A stretch of 64,000 nucleotides of DNA from an uncultured Draconibacterium sp. (lineage in GTDB: Bacteria > Bacteroidota > Bacteroidia > Bacteroidales > Prolixibacteraceae). Every line of letters begins with the position of its first letter. Position 1 is the first letter of the stretch. The notes beneath the pieces were generated by a model. That model did no database searches and was not told where the DNA came from. It saw nothing but the letters and a program-made list of their open reading frames with translations. The stretch spans positions 288,001-352,000 of the forward strand of contig NZ_OY775906.1 in assembly GCF_963675065.1 (NCBI RefSeq). Direction: 5' to 3'. Positions 52,436 to 59,938 of this stretch are shown here, piece by piece. The translations under genes were made by a program, and so were the position numbers.

Positions 52436-54079
52436 ATGCATATTTCAAAAATTCATATTGAGAATTTCAAAATATTCAAAGGGTCTTTTAAGCTTCCTTT
52501 GAGTAATGGAATGAATATCCTTGTCGGTAACAATGAAGCAGGGAAATCTACTATTATCGAGGCAATTCACTTGGCTTTAAGTGGTTTGTTTTATGGTAAA
52601 TATCTTAAAAATGAACTGACACAGTATCTCTTCAATAATGAAGTTGTTGCCGAATACATTAAGAACCTTGAACATGGTAATTCGGCGGCAGTTTTGCCGC
52701 ATATTCTCATTGAAGTTTTTATAGAAGGGGATGATCTAGCCGAGTTTTTGGGAGATGCAAGTTCAGAAAAGGCAGCAACTGGGTTTTCCCTAAAGATAGC
52801 GTTTGATGAGAGATTTCAACCGCAATACGAAAAACTGGTCAAATTAGGAGGGATTAAAACACTTCCAATTGAATACTATAATATTACATGGTCAAGCTTT
52901 GCCCGTGACGAAAGTATAACACCAAGAACAATTCCATTGAAATCTGCATTGATAGATTCTGCCAGTAATCGGTTTCAAAATGGTTCGGATATTTACATTT
53001 CTCGTATAGTAAAAGAATTTTTGGAATTAGATGAAATTGTGGAGGTTTCTCAGGCTCACCGACGAATGAAAGAGTCATTTATGGATGAACCGTCAATAAT
53101 AAAAATCAACGAAAAGATTAAAAAGGCGGCAAAAATTTCTGAGAAAAAAGTTGAATTGTCCGTTGAGCTTTCTTCTAAAAATGCATGGGAAAGCAGCTTG
53201 ATGACATATTTAGAGGATATTCCTTTTCATTTTATTGGAAAGGGTGAGCAAAGCATTGTAAAAACGAAGTTAGCATTAGGGCATAAAAAAGCAAAAGAAG
53301 CCAATGTGATTTTAATGGAGGAGCCGGAAAATCATTTGTCACATTCTAAGCTCAATCAGCTTATTAGGGATATAAAATCCGGCAGTTTAGACAAGCAAAT
53401 TATTATTTCAACGCATAGCAGCTTTGTAGCTAACAAATTAGGTCTTGAAAACTTGATTTTTATAAACGACCTAAAAAGAACCTGTTTGAATGATTTATCT
53501 GACGATACCCAGAAATTTTTTAAAAAATTGTCAGGTTACGACACATTGCGCTTAATTCTTTGTACAAAGGCGATATTAGTTGAGGGGGATTCTGATGAAT
53601 TGGTAATTCAAAAGGCATTTCAATTGAATAATGACGGTAAATTACCCATTGAAAAAGGAATTGATGTTATTTCAGTTGGTACTTCATTTTTGAGGTTTTT
53701 AGAAATAGCAGAGAAGCTTAATAAAAACATTGTTATTGTCACGGATAACGACGGCGACATTGAAGCCGTCAAAAGGAAATATAAGGATTACTTGGGCGAC
53801 AATAAGAAGAAAAACATTGATATTTGCTTTGATGAAGTTGTTGATACAGGTAAAATTGAAAAATTTAATTACAATACCTTAGAACCGAAATTTTTAAAAG
53901 AAAATGGACTTGAAAAATTAAATAAAATTTTGGGCACTTCATATGAAGACGAGGATCCAATGCACCTATACATGAGGGCTCATAAAACGGAATGTGCCTT
54001 AAAGATTTTTGATACCTCCGAAGATGTATCGTTTCCTAAATATATACTTGATGCGATAAAACCGGATGTCCAAAAATAA
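52436..54079 (+). CDS. OLD-family ATPase/TOPRIM nuclease, Gabija GajA-like
   Basis: 547 residues (GajA of the type system is ~580). ABC-type ATPase at ~1-360: ISKIHIENFKIFKG, Walker A VGNNEAGKSTII (32-43), signature-like FIGKGEQSIVK, Walker B NVILMEEPENHLSH, switch His in IIISTHSSFV. TOPRIM at ~375-500: acidic motif ILVEGDSDELVIQKAF, then IVIVTDNDGD (DxD) and a following Lys. OLD nucleases with this build nick or cut DNA; in Gabija the ATPase senses nucleotide depletion. Overlaps the helicase gene by 14 bases, so they are co-translated. Sits behind an integrase, in a defence island. Confidence 0.85.
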   Translation: MHISKIHIENFKIFKGSFKLPLSNGMNILVGNNEAGKSTIIEAIHLALSGLFYGKYLKNELTQYLFNNEVVAEYIKNLEHGNSAAVLPHILIEVFIEGDDLAEFLGDASSEKAATGFSLKIAFDERFQPQYEKLVKLGGIKTLPIEYYNITWSSFARDESITPRTIPLKSALIDSASNRFQNGSDIYISRIVKEFLELDEIVEVSQAHRRMKESFMDEPSIIKINEKIKKAAKISEKKVELSVELSSKNAWESSLMTYLEDIPFHFIGKGEQSIVKTKLALGHKKAKEANVILMEEPENHLSHSKLNQLIRDIKSGSLDKQIIISTHSSFVANKLGLENLIFINDLKRTCLNDLSDDTQKFFKKLSGYDTLRLILCTKAILVEGDSDELVIQKAFQLNNDGKLPIEKGIDVISVGTSFLRFLEIAEKLNKNIVIVTDNDGDIEAVKRKYKDYLGDNKKKNIDICFDEVVDTGKIEKFNYNTLEPKFLKENGLEKLNKILGTSYEDEDPMHLYMRAHKTECALKIFDTSEDVSFPKYILDAIKPDVQK

Positions 54080-55184
54080 ATTGATAATAGCGGCTGCGGG
54101 TTCGGGTAAAACAACCCATTTGGTCAAAGAAGCACTTAAAGTCGAAGACGGGAGGGTGCTAATTACCACTTATACCCAAGCAAATGAAGCTGAAATCAGG
54201 AAAAAGATAGTTGAAATAAATAAATGTATTCCTGAGCATATTACAGTCCAAACATGGTTCTCCTTCTTATTAAAGCATGGAGCAAGGCCATTTCAGGGCA
54301 TTTTGTTTGAAAAGAAAATAAAAGGTATGATTCTTGTTAATAGTCAATCTGGATTTAAAGGCCGTACAAGGTATGGACAACCAATTTATTTTGGCGAAGG
54401 AAAAGACTTTGAACATCATTACTTTTCAAATAGTTTAAAAATATATTCTGACAAACTTTCAAAATTCGTTTTTCGATGTAATGAAAAAACAAAAGGTTTG
54501 GTAATTGATAGAATTTCAAAAATATATTCACACATCTTTGTCGATGAAGTCCAAGATTTGGCAGGCTATGATTTAGAGCTGTTAAAACATCTTTTCGTCA
54601 GTAACTCAAGTATCCTATTAGTTGGAGATCCTCGACAAGGCACTTATTCAACAAATACAGCATCAAAGAACAAAAAATATAGAAAGGCTAATATTGCAAA
54701 ATATTTTTTTCAGGATGACGCCATTCAAATAGAAACCGATAGAACTTCATTACAAGTTAATTACAGGAGTAATAAAGAAATCTGTAATTTGTCTAATAAA
54801 CTCTTTTCTGGTATGATAGCAACTTCGTCAGGAAATCAGAAAACTACCGACCATGACGGTGTGTTTTTGGTAAAAGAATCCGACATTGTTTCCTATCTCA
54901 AAAAATTTGAGCCAGTTCAATTAAGGGATAGTAAAAGAAAAGAAGTTCATCCGAATTACAGTGTAATGAATTTTGGAGAGTCGAAAGGACTTTCTTTTGA
55001 CAGAGTGCTTATTTACCCAACTAAGGCATTTCTGGATTGGTTGAACGACAATAACTCTGAATTAGCTGAAACAAGTCGGTCTAAGATTTACGTTGCAATT
55101 ACCAGAGCAAGGTATAGTGTAGGGATAGTTGTAAATGACAAGTATGCTAGGACAAGCAGTTTGGGCATTTATTTACCCGGTTGA
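54066..55184 (+). CDS. UvrD/Rep-like superfamily 1 helicase, compact, Gabija GajB-like
   Basis: 372 residues, short against ~494 for the type GajB. Helicase motifs: Walker A IAAAGSGKTTHL (8-19), Ia VLITTYTQANEAEI, II HIFVDEVQDLAGYD, III LLVGDPRQGTYS, IV QVNYRSNKEI, V MNFGESKGLSFDRVLI and VI IYVAITRARYSVGI. All SF1A motifs are present, so the shortness comes from missing 1B/2B insertions rather than truncation. Overlap with the OLD nuclease gene and this order (nuclease then helicase) define a Gabija-like pair. Related OLD+helicase systems exist, so the exact type is not certain. Confidence 0.83.
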   Translation: MSKNKLIIAAAGSGKTTHLVKEALKVEDGRVLITTYTQANEAEIRKKIVEINKCIPEHITVQTWFSFLLKHGARPFQGILFEKKIKGMILVNSQSGFKGRTRYGQPIYFGEGKDFEHHYFSNSLKIYSDKLSKFVFRCNEKTKGLVIDRISKIYSHIFVDEVQDLAGYDLELLKHLFVSNSSILLVGDPRQGTYSTNTASKNKKYRKANIAKYFFQDDAIQIETDRTSLQVNYRSNKEICNLSNKLFSGMIATSSGNQKTTDHDGVFLVKESDIVSYLKKFEPVQLRDSKRKEVHPNYSVMNFGESKGLSFDRVLIYPTKAFLDWLNDNNSELAETSRSKIYVAITRARYSVGIVVNDKYARTSSLGIYLPG

Positions 55185-55211
55185 ATATTCGATTAACAAC
55201 CTCTCATTCCC

Positions 55212-55338
55212 GGTTATTGGTTTAATTTCGGCATAGGCTCTTACGCCGGAGTGTCAATGGACTGCCCGCGCCGTATCCGTGTTGTCCATGACAGTCCGTC
55301 TTTTGCAAGAGCCTTTGGTTTTGCCTCAACCAATAACC
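55212..55338 (+). ncRNA. Large nested inverted repeat (candidate structured RNA leader)
   Basis: Three nested arms. Outer: GGTTATTGGTT (55212-55222) with AACCAATAACC (55328-55338), perfect 11 bp. Middle: GGCTCTT (55236-55242) with AAGAGCC (55307-55313), perfect. Inner: TGTCAATGGAC (55252-55262) with GTCCATGACA (55284-55293), one bulge; GGACTG/CAGTCC offers an alternative. It lies between the helicase gene and the DUF7222-like gene and ends 20 bases before that gene's ATG. A structured leader, a small RNA or a recombination site are all possible. Confidence 0.5.
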
Positions 55339-55357
55339 TTGTGAAAGAGAGGCAATA

Positions 55358-55711
55358 ATGTTATCTGAAAATCAACTTCAATCGCAACTTGAAACCATCC
55401 GTGATATTCACGTGGACTCTATCAAAGCCTGCGTGATCGACGAAGCCTTGGATTCAGACGATATTCAAAACTTTTTCGAAGAACTCCTGCGTTATGGCTG
55501 TGCTTCCGGTATGATTGGCTCGCTAATCTACTATGCCGATACCCATAAATTTTATGACACCTATTATTCCGAAATTGAAGATATCCGCTTGCAAATTGAA
55601 TCGGAAATGGGTGAGCCCTTGAAAATCGAAGGCGATTTGAAAAATACGCTAGTTTGGACAGCGTTTGAATGGGAAGCGTATAATTTGGCAAGCGAGCTGG
55701 GGCTGACATGA
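55358..55711 (+). CDS. DUF7222-like protein of mobile elements
   Basis: 117 residues: QLETIRDIHVDSIKACVIDE, ALDSDDIQNFFEELLRYGCA, SGMIGSLIYYADTHKFYDTY and LKNTLVWTAFEWEAYNLASE. These match the pattern I remember for DUF7222, small proteins of phages and plasmids of unknown activity. All-helical, acidic, cytosolic. It begins 20 bases after the nested hairpin and converges on an XRE gene across a shared terminator. Confidence 0.65.
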   Translation: MLSENQLQSQLETIRDIHVDSIKACVIDEALDSDDIQNFFEELLRYGCASGMIGSLIYYADTHKFYDTYYSEIEDIRLQIESEMGEPLKIEGDLKNTLVWTAFEWEAYNLASELGLT

Positions 55712-55723
55712 TTGTCAGTCTTT

Positions 55724-55754
55724 AAAAAAGAACCGCTGGAATTTCCAGCGGTTC
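55724..55754 (-). terminator. Terminator between convergent genes
   Basis: GAACCGCTGGAA (55730-55741) and TTCCAGCGGTTC (55743-55754). On the minus strand it is followed by TTTTTTAAA, so it serves the XRE gene; it may also stop the DUF7222-like transcript. Confidence 0.85.
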
Positions 55755-55762
55755 GTAGGGTG

Positions 55763-56074
55763 TTAATTGACAATGCCAAAGCGGTTGTCATTGGCGGCTC
55801 GGCCTTTGTGTTCTGGCCTACCGTAGGGCGGAATAGTTTTATCCGCCGTAACAGTCAGTTTCATTCCCAAAGCATATGCCCAGCAATACAGATTGAAAGA
55901 GGTGGGGGAACGCATACCGCATTCCCACTTGCTTACCAACCTATCCGATACCCCCAGGCGAGCATTCAGTTCTTCTTGTGAAATCCCGACTTTGTGACGT
56001 TGGCTCACAAGGACTGAGACCACATCTTTCAGGTAATCGCTGCGTAACTTTATTGTATTCATCGTATGTTTCAT
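55763..56074 (-). CDS. XRE-family HTH regulator
   Basis: 103 residues (MKHTMNTIKLRSDYL, possibly starting at the second Met). HTH at ~20-75: LVSQRHKVGISQEELNARLG, VSDRLVSKWECGMRSPTSFN, LYCWAYALGMKL. Length and layout fit a phage/plasmid-type repressor. It is convergent with the DUF7222-like gene and followed by a strong terminator. The target is probably its own promoter to the right (56075-56250). Confidence 0.82.
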   Translation of the reverse strand: MKHTMNTIKLRSDYLKDVVSVLVSQRHKVGISQEELNARLGVSDRLVSKWECGMRSPTSFNLYCWAYALGMKLTVTADKTIPPYGRPEHKGRAANDNRFGIVN

Positions 56075-56403
56075 TAGGTACTCCTTTTTTTATTAACGAT
56101 GTTATATATTGCATGATTAATTTTGCGCGAATACGCACAATAGTCGGGAAGTTTATGTAAACCTTAGTTGTGAAATTGTCAACGATAAAACCTATAGTTT
56201 TGTTAGAAACATACAAATGCATGAAACATTTTACTTGCGAAGTTTACAGGCGAGAGAATGCATAATTCTTCACTTACTATTTTACGACGATTCCATAGTG
56301 TGATATTCTGTAGGTGACATTGATTTTCATCGGAGCGTAGATTATTTTTTATGAAATGGTATTTGCCATAGTTTCTTTAATTGTCCTATAGGGCAGAACG
56401 TTT

Positions 56404-56655
56404 GGGGGTATCGGGAAAATCCATTAAGTCTTTTTCCCAATGTTTCAAACTAGTTAAAAGCAGGTTCAATCCCACTCGGCAGCACCATTTACATAATCCT
56501 AAAATGTCTTATATGTTCCAAGAAAGTCCATAAAACCTAGGTTTTTCGGCTCTTTCTTGTGCGTTTTTGTTCCGAGGGAATCCTGTCAAATTTGTTGAAA
56601 TCCAACCCAGATACCCTGACTCATTGGGGGTATCGCAACTACCCTGGGGGTATCG
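56404..56655 (+). repeat. Three GGGGGTATCG repeats flanking the att sequence (possible integrase/excisionase sites)
   Basis: Perfect copies at 56404-56413, 56626-56635 and 56646-56655, the last two exactly 20 bp apart and ending 2 bases before the integrase ATG. An inverted partial copy (ATACCCTGA) is at 56611-56619. The placement on both sides of the att sequence fits arm-type sites; copies overlapping the start codon would let the integrase or AlpA control int. Confidence 0.5.
56463..56487 (+). other. tRNA 3'-end-like att sequence with encoded CCA
   Basis: GGTTCAATCCCACTCGGCAG followed by CACCA: a T-loop (TTCAATC), 3' T-stem strand (CCACT), acceptor 3' strand (CGGCAGC), discriminator A and CCA. 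The bases before it do not form the rest of a tRNA. It lies 170 bases before a P4-type integrase, the position of attL for such elements. Not found elsewhere in the window. Confidence 0.6.
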
Positions 56656-56657
56656 TA

Positions 56658-57854
56658 ATGAAATTGAGCAATGCTTTATGTAAAAACGCAAAACCAAAGG
56701 ACAAATCATACAAACTTGCGGACGAAGGTGGATTATATCTTTTTGTGAAACCCAACGGCTCCAAACTCTGGCGTATGAAATACCGATTCATGGGAAAAGA
56801 GAAGATAATGTCAATAGGCCCTTATCCAGTTATCAGTCTTGCGGATGCACGGCAGGAGTTTTTAAAAGCTAAAAGACTATTGTTTTTAAATCCGCCACAA
56901 GACCCGATGGGCAAGCGGGAAGAAATCAAAAAGGAAACAATTCGCAAGGCCAGTAATACTTTCAAAAGTGTGGCCTTACAATGGTTCGATTATAAGGAAG
57001 ACGAGTGGAGCAAAGGTTATGCCTTTAAAATGAAAAGGACTTTGGAGCTTCATGTGTTTCCTTATATCGGCAAACGGGCAATTACCGATATTTCAACGCC
57101 TGATTTGTTGAATGACTGTCTTTTGAAAGTTCAGGATAAGGGGGCTTTGGATGTAGCCGGACGAACCCGATACGTCTGCGGCCAGATATTCCGTTTTGCC
57201 ATTCAGCGCGGCTTTTGCAAGTATAACCCTGCAGATAACCTCAGAGGTGCATTGAAACCCCGTCCTTTGGGACATTTCAGAACGATAGATAACGACCAGC
57301 TACCCGCCTTTATCACGGCTTTGGAACGTAACGAAGCCCGCATTTTTGAGCGGACACGCCGGGCTGTCTGGTTATCGCTCTATACGTTCTGCCGTCCGGT
57401 CGAAATTAGAAAGGCACAATGGAGCCATATCGATTTTGAAGAAAAGAAATGGCTTATTCCCGCTGAGTTGATGAAGATGAAGCGTGACCATATCGTTCCG
57501 CTGAGTAATCAGGTCATTGAATTGTTGCTGAAACAGAAGGAAGAAGTTGCAAGAATCAATACAGATTGGGTGTTTCCGTCACAACCCAAGCCTCGCAATC
57601 CCATGAGTGACGGGACGGTTAACAAGGCCATTAAACGACTTGGCTTCGGGGACAAGATGGTGGCGCATGGATTTCGGGCATTGGCACGAACCACCATACG
57701 GGAAAAACTGAAATACGATAGTGAAGTGATTGAAAAACAACTGGCGCATAAAACGCCCAATCCGTTGGGTGAGGCATACGACAGAACCCAGTTTATCGAT
57801 GAACGCATTCTAATGATGCAGGATTGGGCTGATTACGTGGATTCTTTCAAATAA
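56658..57854 (+). CDS. P4-type tyrosine integrase (DUF4102 N-terminus)
   Basis: 398 residues from ATG 56658 (MKLSNALCKNAKPKDKSYKL); the frame upstream to 56559 is rejected because P4-type integrases start here. N-terminal DUF4102 domain (LADEGGLYLFVKPNGSKLWR, IMSIGPYPVISLADAR), a SAM-like core-binding domain (~100-195) and catalytic domain with Arg in TFCRPVEIRKAQW, HGFRALARTTIRE and LAHKTPNPLG, ending with Tyr in AYDRTQF. Typical length. Paired with AlpA, converging on it. The type is commonest in Proteobacteria, so the element may have crossed phyla. Confidence 0.93.
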   Translation: MKLSNALCKNAKPKDKSYKLADEGGLYLFVKPNGSKLWRMKYRFMGKEKIMSIGPYPVISLADARQEFLKAKRLLFLNPPQDPMGKREEIKKETIRKASNTFKSVALQWFDYKEDEWSKGYAFKMKRTLELHVFPYIGKRAITDISTPDLLNDCLLKVQDKGALDVAGRTRYVCGQIFRFAIQRGFCKYNPADNLRGALKPRPLGHFRTIDNDQLPAFITALERNEARIFERTRRAVWLSLYTFCRPVEIRKAQWSHIDFEEKKWLIPAELMKMKRDHIVPLSNQVIELLLKQKEEVARINTDWVFPSQPKPRNPMSDGTVNKAIKRLGFGDKMVAHGFRALARTTIREKLKYDSEVIEKQLAHKTPNPLGEAYDRTQFIDERILMMQDWADYVDSFK

Positions 57855-57858
57855 AAAG

Positions 57859-57890
57859 GGGGAGAAAGCCTAAACAGGCTTTCCCTCATT
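57859..57890 (+). terminator. Hairpin at the end of the integrase gene
   Basis: AAAGCCT (57865-57871) and AGGCTTT (57876-57882), extended by G-C pairs, then CATTTCTTT. It overlaps the last codons of the convergent alpA gene. Confidence 0.5.
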
Positions 57891-58073
57891 TCTTTGGGTG
57901 ATTTTTTGATTGAGCCAGTCATTGACTTCTGATTGAAGCCAGCCGGAACAGCGTAGCCCCAGATTAACGGGTTTGGGGAAGGTTTGTTCTTTGACCATCT
58001 TGTACATGGTGCTTCGGGATAGCCCTGTCTTTGCCAATAGTTCGGGAAGTCTCAAAATCTTTTCGTCTGTCAT
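57870..58073 (-). CDS. AlpA-family phage transcriptional regulator/excisionase
   Basis: 67 residues from MTDEKILRLPELL (58073). AlpA/MerR-like HTH: LLAKTGLSRSTMYKMVKEQT, FPKPVNLGLRCSGWLQSEV, NDWLNQKITQRNEG. The family activates or directs excision together with P4-type integrases, which is the neighbour here. The frame extends upstream to 58136 but those 21 codons are not family-like. Confidence 0.9.
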   Translation of the reverse strand: MTDEKILRLPELLAKTGLSRSTMYKMVKEQTFPKPVNLGLRCSGWLQSEVNDWLNQKITQRNEGKPV

Positions 58074-58180
58074 ATTTTGTCCTTTCTGTGAGAAGAAGTG
58101 GGATAATAAGTACGATTTGAAATAATGAATACGCACAGCGGTTTTTCTTAGAAAATGGTATTTAGTTCATTGATTATCCG

Positions 58181-58300
58181 TACTTTTGCAAAATAAGCTA
58201 AATTTTACTCGACAATATAAGCTAAATATGATACAACGGAATAAGCTATAAATAATACAACGGAATAAGCTATAAATAATACAGCGGAATAAGCTAAAAT
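58181..58300 (+). repeat. Five 24-bp tandem repeats (iteron-like) behind a TAnnTTTG promoter, upstream of fic
   Basis: AAGCTA occurs at 58195, 58219, 58243, 58267 and 58291, exactly 24 bp apart each time. The central units read GGAATAAGCTATAAATAATA then CAAC; the outer units are degenerate. A -7 box TACTTTTG is at 58181-58188, so the repeats lie just downstream of a likely transcription start, 37 bases before the Fic start. They fit a cooperative operator for the Fic protein's own winged-helix domain, or replication iterons of the P4-like element. Confidence 0.7.
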
Positions 58301-58332
58301 AAATACGGATTTTAAATTAAGGTAAGATAACT

Positions 58333-59865
58333 ATGGCAACACCATCGGAAAAACTGGCACAATCACTTGAAGTTTTACAAAAACTACAAAATGAAAATGG
58401 CCTTGCCGTTATCAAGGCTGATGCGCTATCTCGAACCCATAAGGAAAGGCTTCTTGCAAATGGATTTATCGAAGAGGTGATGAAAGGATGGTTTATTGCC
58501 ACCAGGCCGGAGGCTCCAAACGGTGATACGACATCTTGGTACACGTCTTTTTGGAATTTCGTACAGGTTTATCTAATGTCCAGATTTGAGGGGAATTGGT
58601 GTCTTTCTCCAGACCAGTCATTACTACTTTCTGTTGGAAACAGAACCGTCCCGTCACAGCTTTTGGTTCGTTCGCCTAAGGCGAGGAATAAAGTCACACA
58701 GCTTATTCACAATACATCCATTCTTGATATGCGGTTGTCATTACCGCCCAAAGACGACATTGCAGTACTGGATGGATTAAATGTATTTTCTTTGGAAAGT
58801 GGATTGATTGCCGTTAATGCCGATTTCTTTACACGTAATTCAATTGATGCAAGAGCGTGTCTTGCCATGGTCAAGGATGCTTCGGTACTCTTGGCAAAGC
58901 TGTTGGAAGGCGGGCATAGCGTGATTGCCGGACGTTTGGCCGGGGCTTTTCGGAATATCGGCAATAACCGGATAGCCGACACCATTGTTAAAACCATGAA
59001 ATCAGCCGGATACACCATTCGGGAGGAAGACCCGTTTGCTGAAAAACTGCCGGAAAACATTATCGGAATTCGGGAAAACTCGCCCTATGTCAGCCGGATA
59101 AAACTGATGTGGCACCAAATGCGCGGTGTAGTGATTGAGAATTTTCCTGAGCCCAAAGCATTACCCACGGATATTGAATCCTATATGAAAGAAGTCGAGG
59201 AACAATATGCTGAAGATGCTTATCATTCCTTGTCCATCGAAGGCTACCGCGTCACGCCTGAACTGATTGAACGGGTAAGGGATGGAAACTGGAATCCCGA
59301 TGGCAATGAAGCAGACAGGGAAGCCCGTAATGCCATGGCCGCACGTGGGTATTATCAGGCATTTCAGGCTGTAAAAGAAAGTATCAAGAAAATCCTTGCC
59401 GGAGAAAATCCGGGAGAGGTTGCCGATACCGATCATGGTGACTGGTATCGTGAATTGTTTGCCCCAAGTGTTGTTGCTGGATTATTAAAACCTGCCGACC
59501 TTGCCGGATATCGGAATAATCAGGTTTATATCAAAGGCTCAAAACATACGCCGCTTAATCCTGAGGCCGTGCGCGATGCTATCCCGGCACTGTTTGACTT
59601 ATTGCGCCAAGAAGAAAACGCAGGTGTTAGGGCAGTTCTGGGACATTTTGTCTTTGTCTATATCCACCCTTATATGGATGGTAACGGACGTATCGGGCGT
59701 TTCTTGTTTAATACCATGCTAGCGTCTGGTGGGTATTCGTGGACTGTTATTCCGGTTGAGCAAAGGGATAGCTATATGGCGGCACTGGAACGCGCCAGCG
59801 TTGACGGCGATATTCGTGATTTTGCAAGGTTCTTGGGAGCGTTGGTTGAAACAGGTGAAAATTAA
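58333..59865 (+). CDS. Fic-domain protein with AbiEi-like winged-helix N-terminus
   Basis: 510 residues. The N-terminal ~240 resemble AbiEi-type antitoxins: winged helix (ADALSRTHKERLLANGFIEE, VMKGWFIATRPE) then SPDQSLLLSVGN and QLLVRSPKA. The Fic part (~285-505) has the active motif HPYMDGNGRIGR (His445 to Arg456) and an N-terminal class II inhibitory motif SLSIEG (Ser299 to Gly304, Glu303 being the inhibitory residue). Fic enzymes transfer AMP or another nucleotide to proteins. So toxin-like, inhibitory and possibly DNA-binding parts lie in one chain. Monocistronic behind the 24-bp repeats. Confidence 0.85.
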   Translation: MATPSEKLAQSLEVLQKLQNENGLAVIKADALSRTHKERLLANGFIEEVMKGWFIATRPEAPNGDTTSWYTSFWNFVQVYLMSRFEGNWCLSPDQSLLLSVGNRTVPSQLLVRSPKARNKVTQLIHNTSILDMRLSLPPKDDIAVLDGLNVFSLESGLIAVNADFFTRNSIDARACLAMVKDASVLLAKLLEGGHSVIAGRLAGAFRNIGNNRIADTIVKTMKSAGYTIREEDPFAEKLPENIIGIRENSPYVSRIKLMWHQMRGVVIENFPEPKALPTDIESYMKEVEEQYAEDAYHSLSIEGYRVTPELIERVRDGNWNPDGNEADREARNAMAARGYYQAFQAVKESIKKILAGENPGEVADTDHGDWYRELFAPSVVAGLLKPADLAGYRNNQVYIKGSKHTPLNPEAVRDAIPALFDLLRQEENAGVRAVLGHFVFVYIHPYMDGNGRIGRFLFNTMLASGGYSWTVIPVEQRDSYMAALERASVDGDIRDFARFLGALVETGEN

Positions 59866-59938
59866 AAAGCGTTTCTGGAATTACTATTATATAGTTGTGG
59901 AATAGTTATATTTATCAATATGTTTTTCAAGGAATTGT

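Larger units (their letters stand above)
56230..56657. other. Control and attachment region upstream of the P4-type integrase
   Basis: 428 bases without a gene. It holds a tRNA 3'-end-like sequence (56463-56487) and three GGGGGTATCG repeats (listed separately). Confidence 0.55.

Noticed and set aside
55712..55981. 89-codon frame on the plus strand after the DUF7222-like gene
   Set aside because: It crosses the terminator hairpin and runs antisense to the XRE gene; low-complexity composition without domain.
56415..56487. Intact tRNA gene ending in the CCA-bearing string
   Set aside because: The 48 bases upstream do not supply the acceptor 5' strand or D/anticodon arms; even the T-stem 5' strand mispairs.
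58191..58300. Regular 24-bp repeats as a CRISPR array
   Set aside because: The repeats are contiguous with no variable spacers and no cas genes are near; they are tandem iterons or operators.
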